Notes: generated by a model from the letters alone, not told the origin. DNA of 64,000 bases from an uncultured Pelagibacteraceae bacterium (GCA_902574035.1 CACGMC010000001.1:1-64000); one strand, 5' to 3'. Numbered from the stretch's first letter, positions 48,019-56,696 are shown. A program made the numbers and translations.

Positions 48019-48783
48019 TTATTTTTTCTCAGCTGGTTTTTTCTCAGCTGGTTTTTTCTCAGCTGGTTTTTTATCCGAGGGTGTCTCTTTTCCTTTTTCA
48101 TCTTTTTTAGCTGCATCACCTTCTTTGCCTGTTGCTTCAGCAGTAGTTGCTGTTCCTTCAGCAGCAGCTTCTCCCTCAGCTCCTTCAGCCGTTTCCCCTT
48201 CAGCTGGTTTTTCTGGCTCTTTGATTATGGTAGGAGCTGCAACAGTTGCTATTACAAAGTCCCTGTCTGTAATAACTGGAGTAACATTTTCAGGTAATTT
48301 CACTGAAGAAATTTTTATACTTGTACCTATATCGGTACCGGCTAAATCAATTGTAATATCTTCGGGTATATTATCTGCTGGACATCTAAACTCAACTTTT
48401 CTTCTAACTATATTTAATACGCCACCCCTTTTTAGACCAGGAGAGTCATCATTGTTTATAAATTTTACAGGAATTTCTATTACAATTTTTGTACCAGAAA
48501 CAATTCTCATTAAGTCTAAGTGTATTGGTTCATTAGTAGTAACATGATATGCTACATCTCGCGGTAAAACTTTTTCTTTTTTCCCATCTAAGTCTATTTC
48601 GAAAACTGTAGACAAAAAAGACTCATTTTGAATAAAATTTTTTAAATCCTTTTTCGCAATGGATATTTTTTCGTTAGCATTTTTTCCACCATATAGAATA
48701 GCAGGAATAAAACCATCTAATCTCAATTTGTTAGTGTACCCTGTTGTAGATTTTTCTCTTTTATTAACTTTTATATTAATCAT
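48019..48783 (-). CDS. rplY: 50S ribosomal protein L25 (Ctc form) with long Lys/Pro/Ala tail
   Basis: Binds 5S rRNA in the large subunit. The N-terminal L25 domain (about residues 1-90: TGYTNKLRLDGFIPAILYGGK) is followed by the TL5-type beta domain (KFINNDDSPGLKRGGVLNIVRRKVEFRCPA). The remaining 55 or so residues form a low-complexity tail rich in Ala, Glu and Gly, ending in three PAEKK repeats. This tail is disordered in appearance and encoded by a 15-bp tandem repeat. Length is 254. Confidence 0.94.
   Translation of the reverse strand: MINIKVNKREKSTTGYTNKLRLDGFIPAILYGGKNANEKISIAKKDLKNFIQNESFLSTVFEIDLDGKKEKVLPRDVAYHVTTNEPIHLDLMRIVSGTKIVIEIPVKFINNDDSPGLKRGGVLNIVRRKVEFRCPADNIPEDITIDLAGTDIGTSIKISSVKLPENVTPVITDRDFVIATVAAPTIIKEPEKPAEGETAEGAEGEAAAEGTATTAEATGKEGDAAKKDEKGKETPSDKKPAEKKPAEKKPAEKK
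48022..48072 (-). repeat. 15-bp tandem repeat in the rplY 3' end
   Basis: Three perfect copies of a 15-bp unit at 48022-48036, 48037-48051 and 48052-48066, plus 6 bp of a fourth. On the coding strand each copy encodes PAEKK. The unit length is a multiple of three, so gain or loss of a copy changes only tail length. It is the only perfect short tandem repeat I noticed in the window. Confidence 0.92.
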
Positions 48784-48837
48784 AAATAAACTATTTTGAA
48801 AATGCTATTTAACTCAACTTTAAAAATAAAACAAGTG

Positions 48838-49770
48838 TTAATTAAACAAATCTGACACAGAGGTAGAGTTAGAAATTCTTTTTATGGCCTCTGCCATTAA
48901 TGAAGATATAGATAATACCTCAATTTTATTGTTATTCTTTATTTTTTGTGAGTTATCAATTGTGTCTGTTATAATTAATTTTTTTATTTTTGACTTTTTA
49001 ATTTTGTTAGTAGCGTCACCACTTAAAACAGCATGAGTGATAAATACATAAACTTCGGTGGCTCCATTCTTTTTTAAAGCATCAACTGCATTTACAATTG
49101 TTCCTCCACTGTCAATTATATCATCAACAATAATACAAGTTTTGCCTTTTACATCACCTATTATATTCATCACTTGAGATTTACCTGGTTTGGGTCTTCT
49201 TTTATCAATAATTGCTAAGTCAGCTTTAATCTTTGTTGCAAGACCTCTAGTTCTTTGAACTCCACCAACATCTGGTGAAACACATATTAATTTTTTATTT
49301 TTTAATTTTTTTTTGATATACCTTGCAAATAAAGGGGTTGTAAAAAGGTTATCAACGGGCATATCAAAAAATCCTTGAATTTGACCAGCATGCAAATCAA
49401 CTGTAACCACTCTACTAGCTCCAGCATTTGTAATTAAATTAGCAACAACTTTTGCAGATATAGATGTTCTTGGAACTACTTTTCTATCCTGTCTAGCATA
49501 TCCATAGTAAGGAATAACTGCAGTGATATTTTTTGCCGATGATCTTCTCAAAGCGTCTATACACAATAGCAACTCCATTAAATTGTCGTTTGCTGGATTT
49601 GAAGTTGATTGAATTACAAAAACACTATTTCCTCTAATATTTTCATTTATTTCAATATAAATTTCTCCATCGGAAAATCTTTTAATATTCGTATTAACAA
49701 GTTTGAGTTTAAGAAGCTTTGAAATTTCTTTGCTTAGTTTAGGATTACTTGTTCCAGATAAAATTTTCAT
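48838..49770 (-). CDS. prs: Ribose-phosphate pyrophosphokinase
   Basis: Makes PRPP from ribose-5-phosphate and ATP, feeding purine, pyrimidine, His and Trp synthesis. The 310-residue protein has SDGEIYIEINENIRG, PYYGYARQDRK with the catalytic region, VTVDLHAGQIQGFFDMPVDN, and the PRPP loop CIIVDDIIDSGGTIVNA. It has its own upstream region of 109 nt, one of the longest gene-free stretches here. Confidence 0.97.
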   Translation of the reverse strand: MKILSGTSNPKLSKEISKLLKLKLVNTNIKRFSDGEIYIEINENIRGNSVFVIQSTSNPANDNLMELLLCIDALRRSSAKNITAVIPYYGYARQDRKVVPRTSISAKVVANLITNAGASRVVTVDLHAGQIQGFFDMPVDNLFTTPLFARYIKKKLKNKKLICVSPDVGGVQRTRGLATKIKADLAIIDKRRPKPGKSQVMNIIGDVKGKTCIIVDDIIDSGGTIVNAVDALKKNGATEVYVFITHAVLSGDATNKIKKSKIKKLIITDTIDNSQKIKNNNKIEVLSISSLMAEAIKRISNSTSVSDLFN

Positions 49771-49782
49771 GAAATGTGATTA

Positions 49783-49811
49783 TTTATACAATTATTTTTT
49801 AACCTTTTCCA
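49783..49811 (-). promoter_or_regulatory. Candidate promoter of prs
   Basis: On the minus strand, TGGAAA (49811-49806) and TATAAA (49788-49783) are separated by 17 nt. The -10 box lies 12 nt before the prs ATG, so the leader would be very short. The -35 matches the consensus at only four of six bases. Confidence 0.3.
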
Positions 49812-49840
49812 GTTGTTCTTAATCAATTTGTTGTTGAAGA

Positions 49841-49862
49841 TTTAACGTTAAAGAGCTTTAAC
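49841..49862. promoter_or_regulatory. Overlapping palindromes upstream of prs
   Basis: A 12-bp perfect palindrome TTTAACGTTAAA (49841-49852) overlaps a 16-bp inverted repeat GTTAAAG-AG-CTTTAAC (49847-49862). Together they give three copies of the GTTAAA half-site in alternating orientation. The 2-nt spacer makes it a poor RNA terminator and more like a protein-binding site. It lies 77-92 nt upstream of prs and 18 nt after pgeF. Confidence 0.45.
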
Positions 49863-49879
49863 AATTATTAATATAACGA

Positions 49880-50650
49880 TTAATTTTGGCTAAACTTTGT
49901 CAAAGCAATTACAGAAATACATCTTCCATAATCATTTTGACCTAGTTTTTGGGACCTTCTGTAACTAAAAAAATTACGTCTATCTGTAAAGGTATCTCTA
50001 TGAATATTATCGACTATAACATTTAATTTAATTAATTTATCATTTACATATTTTCGTAAATTAAATAATTTTTTATTGTTCCTATTTTTAACAAAATAAA
50101 TTTTATTTTTTTTGGATTTTAAAATAAATTTTTTGTAAAAAGGAAAATCTACCTCATAACTTTTATGTCCAATACAAGGGCCTACAGCAGCATATATTTT
50201 GTTTTTAGAATTTAATCTTTTAATTTTTTTAATTGTATTTTCGATAATCCCAGATGAAGCACCTTTCCATCCAGCATGAATACAGGCAATAATATGATTG
50301 TTTACATCAAAAAGAATTATTGGGACACAGTCAGCTGTAACAACTCCTAAAGCCAAGCCTTTAATTTTTGTAATCAAGGCATCAGATTTATATTTTAATT
50401 TATTTTTATTTTTTGTGTTAATTACAACTACTTTATTACTATGTGTTTGATACATTAAGGCTAGTTTTTTTTTATTAACTTTAATTTTTTTTATTACAAG
50501 CTTTAAATTCTTGTAAATATTTTTTTTATTATCTTTTGATCCTTGACCACAATTAAGACTATAATAAATACCTTTAGAAAAACCGCCTTTTCTTGAAAAA
50601 AAACAGTGATTAATTTCTCTAAATTTTTTTAATTTTCGGGAAAAATACAC
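49880..50650 (-). CDS. pgeF: PgeF/YfiH-type purine nucleoside phosphorylase-like (former polyphenol oxidase) protein
   Basis: A 256-residue DUF152 protein. Metal ligands are seen in MYQTHSNKVVVIN, GLALGVVTADCVPIILFD (Cys) and IACIHAGWKGASSGIIENT (His). In other bacteria the family edits peptidoglycan precursors or acts on adenosine; the old name is polyphenol oxidase/laccase domain protein. It shares one base with midA, the usual neighbour. Confidence 0.9.
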   Translation of the reverse strand: MYFSRKLKKFREINHCFFSRKGGFSKGIYYSLNCGQGSKDNKKNIYKNLKLVIKKIKVNKKKLALMYQTHSNKVVVINTKNKNKLKYKSDALITKIKGLALGVVTADCVPIILFDVNNHIIACIHAGWKGASSGIIENTIKKIKRLNSKNKIYAAVGPCIGHKSYEVDFPFYKKFILKSKKNKIYFVKNRNNKKLFNLRKYVNDKLIKLNVIVDNIHRDTFTDRRNFFSYRRSQKLGQNDYGRCISVIALTKFSQN

Positions 50651-51696
50651 TAATAAAATCCTATTTTAAACTTTGTTTTTTTATTTGCTGCAAATATAAC
50701 TTTAAATAAACTACCCATTTTATTTTCACTTAAAAGTCTATCTAATCGATAATATAGATCAGACTTTTCTTTAAAGGTCTTTTTTTTTGATAAAATTTCC
50801 GCTCTCTCTATTATACCTAGTTTTTTTAAAAAGAAACTTTGATCAACTATATTATTAAAAAAAAGTTTTTTTTTAATAAAAAATTTATTTAAAAGCTCAA
50901 AATTTACTAAATATGTAATGTCTGCTTTTCCAATATTTTTATAATAAATATTTTTTTTCTGTGATTTTAATGATTGTAAAGTATCATTACCATGAGATTT
51001 TTTATAACCATAATCTATAAGCAAAATACCTCCTTTTTGCTTATGAATTTTTTTTACAATTAATTCTAAAATTTTCAATCCCTTTTGCGGATATTCAATA
51101 ATACCATTTTTTTTAAGTAAATTTAAATTATTTAATTTCTTTATAATCTTTTTAGATGTTTTTTTAAAAATAAATTTTTCAAATTTTCCTTTTTTCAAAC
51201 TAATAAATTTTTCAAAAACTTTTGAATTATTTACTTGAAACTGTTTAATTGGTATTGAATCAAAAAATTCGTTACCAAAAAAAAGAATTGGGCCATTCTT
51301 TACCTCTTTGAGATTTTTAATCCAGGTAATATTTTTATTCTTAATAAAACTTTTTTGTGTTTTGATTAGTTTTTGACTCTTTTCTAATAAATAAATTTTT
51401 ACTGACTTTTCAAACTCTGGAAAATTTTTTATAGTTCTACAAAAGATTTTACAGAAAGCTCCATTTCCTGGACCTAGTTCAACAAAAGAAAATTTTTTCG
51501 GTTTGCCAAGTGCAATCCAATAGGATATTGCCCATACAGTTATCATTTCACTAAATAATGAGGATATTAATGGGGCAGTTATAAAATCCCCCTTTTTCCC
51601 AAATGGATTTTTTTGTGAGTAGTATCCAAAGTTTTTATCGTATAAAGCTACTTCAATAAATTCATCTATCGGAAGGATCCCGTTTTGAAAAGTCAT
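50650..51696 (-). CDS. SAM-dependent methyltransferase, MidA/NDUFAF7 family
   Basis: A 348-residue protein with ALYDKNFGYYSQKNPFGKKGDFITAP, the SAM motif FSFVELGPGNGAFCKIF, and ILFFGNEFFDSIPIKQF. In mitochondria NDUFAF7 methylates an arginine of a complex I subunit, so a role in complex I assembly is plausible here. It overlaps lgt by 4 nt. Confidence 0.9.
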   Translation of the reverse strand: MTFQNGILPIDEFIEVALYDKNFGYYSQKNPFGKKGDFITAPLISSLFSEMITVWAISYWIALGKPKKFSFVELGPGNGAFCKIFCRTIKNFPEFEKSVKIYLLEKSQKLIKTQKSFIKNKNITWIKNLKEVKNGPILFFGNEFFDSIPIKQFQVNNSKVFEKFISLKKGKFEKFIFKKTSKKIIKKLNNLNLLKKNGIIEYPQKGLKILELIVKKIHKQKGGILLIDYGYKKSHGNDTLQSLKSQKKNIYYKNIGKADITYLVNFELLNKFFIKKKLFFNNIVDQSFFLKKLGIIERAEILSKKKTFKEKSDLYYRLDRLLSENKMGSLFKVIFAANKKTKFKIGFY

Positions 51697-52472
51697 TTAA
51701 TCTTAAAATACATCGTTATTCCAATTACAAGCATAAAAAAACTTAGCAAAGATCCCATACTAATATAGTTTAAAATATATCCAACTTGTAGATCTGGCTC
51801 TCTATAAAATTCTGAAATAATTCTGAACATAGAGTAGAAGATTAAAAATGAAGCAGCAGTTATACCTTTTTTATATGTTAGTTTTCTTATCAAAAAATTT
51901 AAAATCAAAAATAATAACAAACCTTCTAGGAGAGCTTCATAAATTTGTGAGGGATGTCTCGCCTTAGGGTCAACTAATGGGAAAGTGACTGCCCAAGGAA
52001 GATCTGTTGGTTTCCCGTAAAGCTCACTATTTATAAAATTTGCTAATCGACCAAAAAATATTCCAATAGGAGCAACACAAGCAACCACATCAAGCAAGAC
52101 TAAATTATTAAAATTTTTTTTCTTCGAAAAAATAATTGTTGCAAAGATTAATCCTATGAGACCTCCGTGAAACGACATCCCCCCGTTCCAAATGAAAAAA
52201 ATTTCAATAGGATTTGCTATAAAATAGCTTGCATTATAAAAAAACACATAACCTAATCTTCCTCCTATAATTATAGAGATAATTACATAGGTGATAAAGT
52301 CATCAAACAGATTTAAATCGTAATTATTTTGACCTCGGTTATTTATAAGTGAAATAATTTTTTTTCCGTACCACCATCCGAGAAGAATGCCCGCTATATA
52401 AGCTAGTGAATACCATCTTAAAGACAGAATACCAAAATCAAAAATTATAGGATTTAAATTATGAGTATACAT
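51693..52472 (-). CDS. lgt: Prolipoprotein diacylglyceryl transferase
   Basis: First step of lipoprotein maturation: moves diacylglycerol from phosphatidylglycerol to the lipobox cysteine. The 259-residue membrane protein has SLRWYSLAYIAGILLGWWYG, IGGRLGYVFFYN, WNGGMSFHGGLIG and the signature FGRLANFINSELYGKPTDLPWAV (positions split by a conserved Asn/Glu). Its partner lspA is at the left edge of the window. Confidence 0.97.
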   Translation of the reverse strand: MYTHNLNPIIFDFGILSLRWYSLAYIAGILLGWWYGKKIISLINNRGQNNYDLNLFDDFITYVIISIIIGGRLGYVFFYNASYFIANPIEIFFIWNGGMSFHGGLIGLIFATIIFSKKKNFNNLVLLDVVACVAPIGIFFGRLANFINSELYGKPTDLPWAVTFPLVDPKARHPSQIYEALLEGLLLFLILNFLIRKLTYKKGITAASFLIFYSMFRIISEFYREPDLQVGYILNYISMGSLLSFFMLVIGITMYFKIK

Positions 52473-52524
52473 GTTAAATTAATAACATAATTGAAAAAAA
52501 TATACTTATCAAATAAGATATGGT

Positions 52525-52764
52525 GTGTCAGATAAAGAAAAAATAATGAAGACCATATCAAGCTTGTTAGAAGCTGGAATTTTAACTGCCAATGATGTTA
52601 AAAAAGAATTAATAACAAATTTTAAATTCAAAAAAGATAATATTGTTAGTAAACTAGATCTAGTTTCAAGAGAAGAATTCGAAGTGCTTAAAAAACTGGT
52701 AGAAAAACAAGATATACAAATAAAAAAAATGATAAAAAAAACTAAAAAGGCAAAGAAATCTTAA
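52525..52764 (+). CDS. ubiK: UbiK-like (BMFP domain) accessory factor
   Basis: A 79-residue protein that starts with GTG. The helix LLEAGILTANDVKKELITNFKF and the C-terminal coiled coil LVSREEFEVLKKLVEKQDIQIKKM match the YqiC/UbiK family, which scaffolds the ubiquinone hydroxylases in the cytoplasm and binds membranes. Its place divergent to lgt is common in Alphaproteobacteria. It ends inside the 3' end of the sensor kinase gene (23-nt overlap). Confidence 0.85.
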   Translation: MSDKEKIMKTISSLLEAGILTANDVKKELITNFKFKKDNIVSKLDLVSREEFEVLKKLVEKQDIQIKKMIKKTKKAKKS

Positions 52765-54061
52765 CTTGCAATCCACCCATGTTACTTTTCGATAATTGAA
52801 TTTTCCCCCCGTGGGAGTTTACAATGTCCTCAACTATAGCCAAGCCCAAACCAACCCCAGACTTGTTTAAACTTCTACTTTTATCTAATCTAAAAAAAGG
52901 TTTAAATACATTTTTATAGTGTTCTACTGGGATACCAGGCCCATTATCGTCAAATAAAATCACCACTCTATTTGAACTTTTTTCAACGTTAACATTTATT
53001 TTTTCTCCATATACAAGCCCATTATTAATTATATTTGAAAAACATCTTTGGAGAGCATTTTTTCTTCCGTACAAAGCAATTTCACTTTTAACATTTATTT
53101 TCAAATTTGAATTTTTGAATCTATTTTCAACAATTTGAAAAATATCTTTTAAATAAATTTTTTCGGTATTTTCCTTAGTCTGAGTTTTTGCGAACTGAAG
53201 ATAATCATTTAACATATTTTCCATTTCATCAATATCTTTTGACATATTATTTGAAATTTCTTTGTTATTGACCATGGCCAGTTGTAATTTTAATCTTGTT
53301 AAGGGTGTTCTTAAATCATGACTAATACCCGAGAGCATTTCAGATCTTTGATTTAAATGTCTATTAATTCTTTTTGCCATTCTGTCAAATTCATAAGCAG
53401 CATTTCTAATCTCTCTTGCACCTGAAGGTCTAAATTCATTTATATAGTCCCCTTTTCCAAACCTTTGTGCTGCTTTAGCAAGATTTGTAATTGGTCTAGT
53501 TTGATTTTTTAAAAAAAGTATTGCTATAAATATTAAAAGAATAGAAGGCAATGTTATCCATAAAACAAATAATCTGACAGAAGAAGTTGCTATTCTTTCT
53601 TTTGGAAAGAAAAACTGCAAGTTTTTATTTCCCGATCTTATTCTCACTTCAACGATATCTAAATAGTTTATAGTATTAAACCAATAGTTATCATTTCCAA
53701 AAGTTGATTTAAGCTCACGCCTTAAAGACCTATCCATTGGACTAAATCTTCTTTCGAAAACTTCAACTGGGAGAGGCTCATCTATAGAGTTAATGACAAA
53801 GTCAAAGTTTTTTTTATATATATCAGTAATGTAATTTATTTGGTCTTCATTATCTGAATTGTAAACATCGCTTAGTGTTTTTATCTCTCCCACTATTGAC
53901 CTTGTCATACCCTTATTTGCTTTAATCCATATACTGTCAAAAAAAACAATTGTCACGATTAGCTGTAAAAGAATTGTTGGTGCCGCAACTATTATCAAAG
54001 ATCTATAAAACAAACCTTTGGGTAAGATCTTTTTAAAATAATTATTCAATCCAGAGAACAT
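52742..54061 (-). CDS. envZ: EnvZ-like sensor histidine kinase
   Basis: A 439-residue membrane kinase. Two helices (about residues 20-40 and 165-185) flank a periplasmic domain. A HAMP domain (RPITNLAKAAQRFGKGDY) precedes the H box LSGISHDLRTPLTRLKLQLAM with the phosphorylated His, then the ATPase N and G boxes: CFSNIINNGLVYG, FDDNGPGIP, and LDKSRSLNKSGVGLGLAIV. It overlaps the response regulator gene by 20 nt and is its likely partner. The signal is unknown; osmotic sensing is inferred from the family. Confidence 0.92.
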   Translation of the reverse strand: MFSGLNNYFKKILPKGLFYRSLIIVAAPTILLQLIVTIVFFDSIWIKANKGMTRSIVGEIKTLSDVYNSDNEDQINYITDIYKKNFDFVINSIDEPLPVEVFERRFSPMDRSLRRELKSTFGNDNYWFNTINYLDIVEVRIRSGNKNLQFFFPKERIATSSVRLFVLWITLPSILLIFIAILFLKNQTRPITNLAKAAQRFGKGDYINEFRPSGAREIRNAAYEFDRMAKRINRHLNQRSEMLSGISHDLRTPLTRLKLQLAMVNNKEISNNMSKDIDEMENMLNDYLQFAKTQTKENTEKIYLKDIFQIVENRFKNSNLKINVKSEIALYGRKNALQRCFSNIINNGLVYGEKINVNVEKSSNRVVILFDDNGPGIPVEHYKNVFKPFFRLDKSRSLNKSGVGLGLAIVEDIVNSHGGKIQLSKSNMGGLQVKISLPF

Positions 54062-54716
54062 AGCCTGAGCCCCTTATTGTTTGTAAATATTTTGGATTCT
54101 TTGGGTCGATTTCAATTTTTTGTCTCAGACGAGTTATCATGACATCAATCGATCTCTCTTGTAGAATTCCAGACAGTTCCCCAATACGAGATCTTGAATA
54201 AGTTTTGCCTGGATTTGACAACATTTCAATTAAAATTTTTTTTTCAGTAACATTAATTTTTCTTTGGCTATTATTTAATTCTATTATCATTTTATTTAAG
54301 TCTATAGAAGCTCTACCTACATAGTATTTTTTTTCAAGATCAATCTTAAACTTTTTTGAAAGAATATTATTGATTCTTAGAAGCAACTCTTTAGGTTCAA
54401 ATGGTTTTCCAATATAATCATCCGCTCCAAGTTCAAGGCCTTTAATTCTATTTTCAACTTCACCTTTGGCGGTGAGAAGAATTATTGGTGGACTATTATT
54501 TCCCTTAATTTCTCTAGTAAGTTCATAACCACTTTGACCAGGCATCATTACATCAAGAATTATTAAGTCAAATCTGAAATGGTTTAATTTTATTTTAGCT
54601 TCTTTTGAATCTTGTGCTGTAGAAACTAAAAACTTATTTTCCTTAAGGTACTCTTTTAGAAGATTTCTAATACGATCATCATCGTCTACTACAAGAATAT
54701 GATTTAGGTTACCCAT
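54042..54716 (-). CDS. ompR: OmpR-family response regulator
   Basis: A 224-residue regulator. The receiver domain has acidic VVDDDDRIR, the phospho-acceptor in LIILDVMMPGQSGYEL, and switch residues in ILLTAKGEVENR and GADDYIGKPFEPKELLLR. The C-terminal winged helix has VTEKKILIEMLSNPGKTYSR and ERSIDVMITRLRQKIE. It acts with the overlapping EnvZ-like kinase. It overlaps the upstream marR gene by 8 nt, so the three genes form one unit. Confidence 0.93.
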   Translation of the reverse strand: MGNLNHILVVDDDDRIRNLLKEYLKENKFLVSTAQDSKEAKIKLNHFRFDLIILDVMMPGQSGYELTREIKGNNSPPIILLTAKGEVENRIKGLELGADDYIGKPFEPKELLLRINNILSKKFKIDLEKKYYVGRASIDLNKMIIELNNSQRKINVTEKKILIEMLSNPGKTYSRSRIGELSGILQERSIDVMITRLRQKIEIDPKNPKYLQTIRGSGYVLWIE

Positions 54717-55146
54717 TTATTATTTTTTTTAAAACCTCCTTAAATTTAACAACTGACTCTGGTTCAGAATTTTTTAAAGCATTAAAAATTCTTTTTTTTT
54801 GTTTTTTATAAATAATATCAAAAAAAATCTTACCATCTTTATCGAGAAATAATTTCTTTTTTCTAGTGTCCGAATCGTCTTTTTGCTGCTTTATCATTTT
54901 TGATTTTAATAAATCTCTAATTACTCTATTAATACTTTGTTTAGTAATTTTAAGTTTATATATTAGTTCCCCAAGACTTATACCCGGATTACTCTCAATT
55001 AAATTCAAAGCTCTTAAATGCGCAGGCCCAAAAAATTTTTTTGACAGTATATCTTTCGGATCAGAATAAGTTTCTCTGTAGGCATAATATAGTAATTGTA
55101 TAAAGTCTTTAATTTGCTCGTCTTTAAGATAAAGTAAGTCTTTCAT
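54709..55146 (-). CDS. MarR-family transcriptional regulator
   Basis: A 145-residue winged-helix protein. The DNA-binding segment is LNLIESNPGISLGELIYKLKITKQSINRVIRDLLKSKMI, followed by the wing KQQKDDSDTRKKKLFLDKDG. It is divergent from ilvE across 79 nt and is co-transcribed with ompR and envZ. Its ligand is unknown. Control of ilvE or of itself is inferred from the divergent layout. Confidence 0.92.
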   Translation of the reverse strand: MKDLLYLKDEQIKDFIQLLYYAYRETYSDPKDILSKKFFGPAHLRALNLIESNPGISLGELIYKLKITKQSINRVIRDLLKSKMIKQQKDDSDTRKKKLFLDKDGKIFFDIIYKKQKKRIFNALKNSEPESVVKFKEVLKKIING

Positions 55147-55161
55147 AATTGGTCAGCTATA

Positions 55162-55188
55162 TTGACTTATGCTATTAAGAAATATACT
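55162..55188 (+). promoter_or_regulatory. Candidate promoter of ilvE
   Basis: TTGACT (55162-55167) and TATACT (55183-55188) are close to the sigma-70 consensus but spaced by 15 nt, slightly short. Transcription would start near 55195, leaving a leader of about 30 nt before the ilvE ATG at 55226. An imperfect AGCTATA/TATGCT repeat overlaps the -35 and could be a regulator site. Confidence 0.45.
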
Positions 55189-55225
55189 TTTTTCTAACAA
55201 AAAAAAAGATATATTATTTTTTTCT

Positions 55226-56113
55226 ATGGAAATGATACCCTACGATAAAAGATCAGGTAAAATTTGGTTTAATGGCAAAGCAGTAAATTGGAAAGATGCT
55301 CAAATCCATGTGTTAAACCATGGACTGCATTATGCTAGCTGTGTTTTTGAGGGAGAAAGAGTGTATGACGGAGAAATATTTAAACTTGAAGAGCATACAG
55401 AAAGATTATTTTACTCTGCAAAAAGAATGGGAATAAAAGTTCCATACAATCAAAAAGAAATAAACGAAGCTTGTAAAAATATTGTAAATATACAAAAGGT
55501 AAAAAATGGATATGTAAGACCAGTGATTTGGCGAGGGAGCGAAATGATGGCAATATCAGCTCAAAAAAATAAAGTTCATGTGGCAATAGCAACATGGGAA
55601 TGGGGATCATACTTTGATCCAAAATTAAAAATAGAAGGAATTAAATTAAATATATCTAAATGGAGACGACCAGCTCCTAATACTATTCCTTGGGATACTA
55701 AAGCTGCTGGGTTATACATGATATGTACTTTGTCAAAACATGAAGCGGAAGAGCAGGGATTTACGGACTCTTTGATGTTAGATTTTGAGGGAAATATTGC
55801 TGAAGCAACAGGGGCCAATATTTTTTTTAAATCAAAAGATGGACAGTTACACACTCCAACACCCGACTCATTTCTTGATGGTATCACTCGAAGAGCAGTT
55901 ATTGAAATAGCTAAGGCTAAAAATATACAAGTGAATGAGAGAAAAATTGCACCAAATGAAATGGAAAGTTTTGTAGGTTGTTTTTTAACAGGGACAGCCG
56001 CGGAAATTACTCCCGTTTCTAAAATTGATAAATTTGATTTTAAAGTTTGTGAACTTATAAAAGATCTAAGTGATAGTTATCAAAACAAAGTAAGAAAAAA
56101 GTCTGCTGCTTAA
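55226..56113 (+). CDS. ilvE: Branched-chain amino acid aminotransferase
   Basis: A fold-type IV PLP enzyme for Leu, Ile and Val synthesis, 295 residues from the ATG at 55226. Motifs are GKIWFNGKAVNWKDAQIHVLNHGLHY, SVFEGERVY-like CVFEGERVYDG, VRPVIWRGS, and the PLP lysine in NTIPWDTKAAGLYM, then EAEEQGFTDSLMLD and NIAEATGANIFF. A longer frame begins at 55169, but the extension overlaps the promoter region and lacks family similarity. It ends at a TTAA shared with pgsA. Confidence 0.94.
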   Translation: MEMIPYDKRSGKIWFNGKAVNWKDAQIHVLNHGLHYASCVFEGERVYDGEIFKLEEHTERLFYSAKRMGIKVPYNQKEINEACKNIVNIQKVKNGYVRPVIWRGSEMMAISAQKNKVHVAIATWEWGSYFDPKLKIEGIKLNISKWRRPAPNTIPWDTKAAGLYMICTLSKHEAEEQGFTDSLMLDFEGNIAEATGANIFFKSKDGQLHTPTPDSFLDGITRRAVIEIAKAKNIQVNERKIAPNEMESFVGCFLTGTAAEITPVSKIDKFDFKVCELIKDLSDSYQNKVRKKSAA

Positions 56114-56694
56114 GATTTATCATCTTCACTTAAAGCATGATCTATGCCTTTTGCCATATACCCATAACCTGTATATAGAGTTATGGCTGCTGATAGCCAT
56201 AAAAGAATAATGCCGATAGTTTGAGCGTTATAGTCTTGAAAATTTATAACCTTGTTACCAAAATCTCCTGTTAAAAGTACAGCTATTGCAAACATTTGTA
56301 TAAATGCCTTAAGCTTTGACAAGCTTGTCACCGGCATTGATATACTACCTTTAGCTAAGAATTCTCTTAAGCCTGAAATAATAATTTCACGGGTAATAAT
56401 TATTATAGCGGCAATTACTTCAAAATTTTTTATTGTTCCGTTCATTATAAGTAAAAGAAGGGCAGTGGAGACTAGAATTTTATCAGCAATAGGATCTAAT
56501 AATTCACCGAGTTTGGATTCCTCTTTAAATAACCGAGCTAATAGACCATCTAAATAATCCGTAAAACTTGCTAATACAAAAAGAAAAAAGGGTATAAGAT
56601 CACCAAAAAAACCAGGCAAGAAAAAAGTAAACACAAATATAGGAACTATAATAATCCTTCCTATTGTAAGTATATTTGGAATTTTAAACTTCAT
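56110..56694 (-). CDS. pgsA: CDP-diacylglycerol--glycerol-3-phosphate 3-phosphatidyltransferase
   Basis: Makes phosphatidylglycerol-phosphate at the inner membrane; phosphatidylglycerol is also the Lgt substrate. The 194-residue protein has four or more helices and the CDP-alcohol phosphotransferase motif DYLDGLLARLFKEESKLGELLDPIADK (DG-x2-AR-x8-G-x3-D-x3-D). It follows uvrC by 2 nt. Confidence 0.95.
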   Translation of the reverse strand: MKFKIPNILTIGRIIIVPIFVFTFFLPGFFGDLIPFFLFVLASFTDYLDGLLARLFKEESKLGELLDPIADKILVSTALLLLIMNGTIKNFEVIAAIIIITREIIISGLREFLAKGSISMPVTSLSKLKAFIQMFAIAVLLTGDFGNKVINFQDYNAQTIGIILLWLSAAITLYTGYGYMAKGIDHALSEDDKS

Positions 56695-56696
56695 TT

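Noticed and set aside
48022-48072. CRISPR-like array
   Set aside because: The copies are directly adjacent with no spacers and encode PAEKK in frame; it is a coding tandem repeat.
49847-49862. Intrinsic terminator of pgeF
   Set aside because: The 2-nt spacer cannot form a stable loop without losing pairs, and no T-run follows on the minus strand.
52525-55146. Toxin-antitoxin pair (small ubiK-like ORF with the marR gene)
   Set aside because: The small protein has BMFP-family features and lies far from marR in a conserved lgt neighbourhood.
55169-55225. Longer ilvE start
   Set aside because: The 19 extra residues cross the candidate promoter and are not like the family N-terminus.
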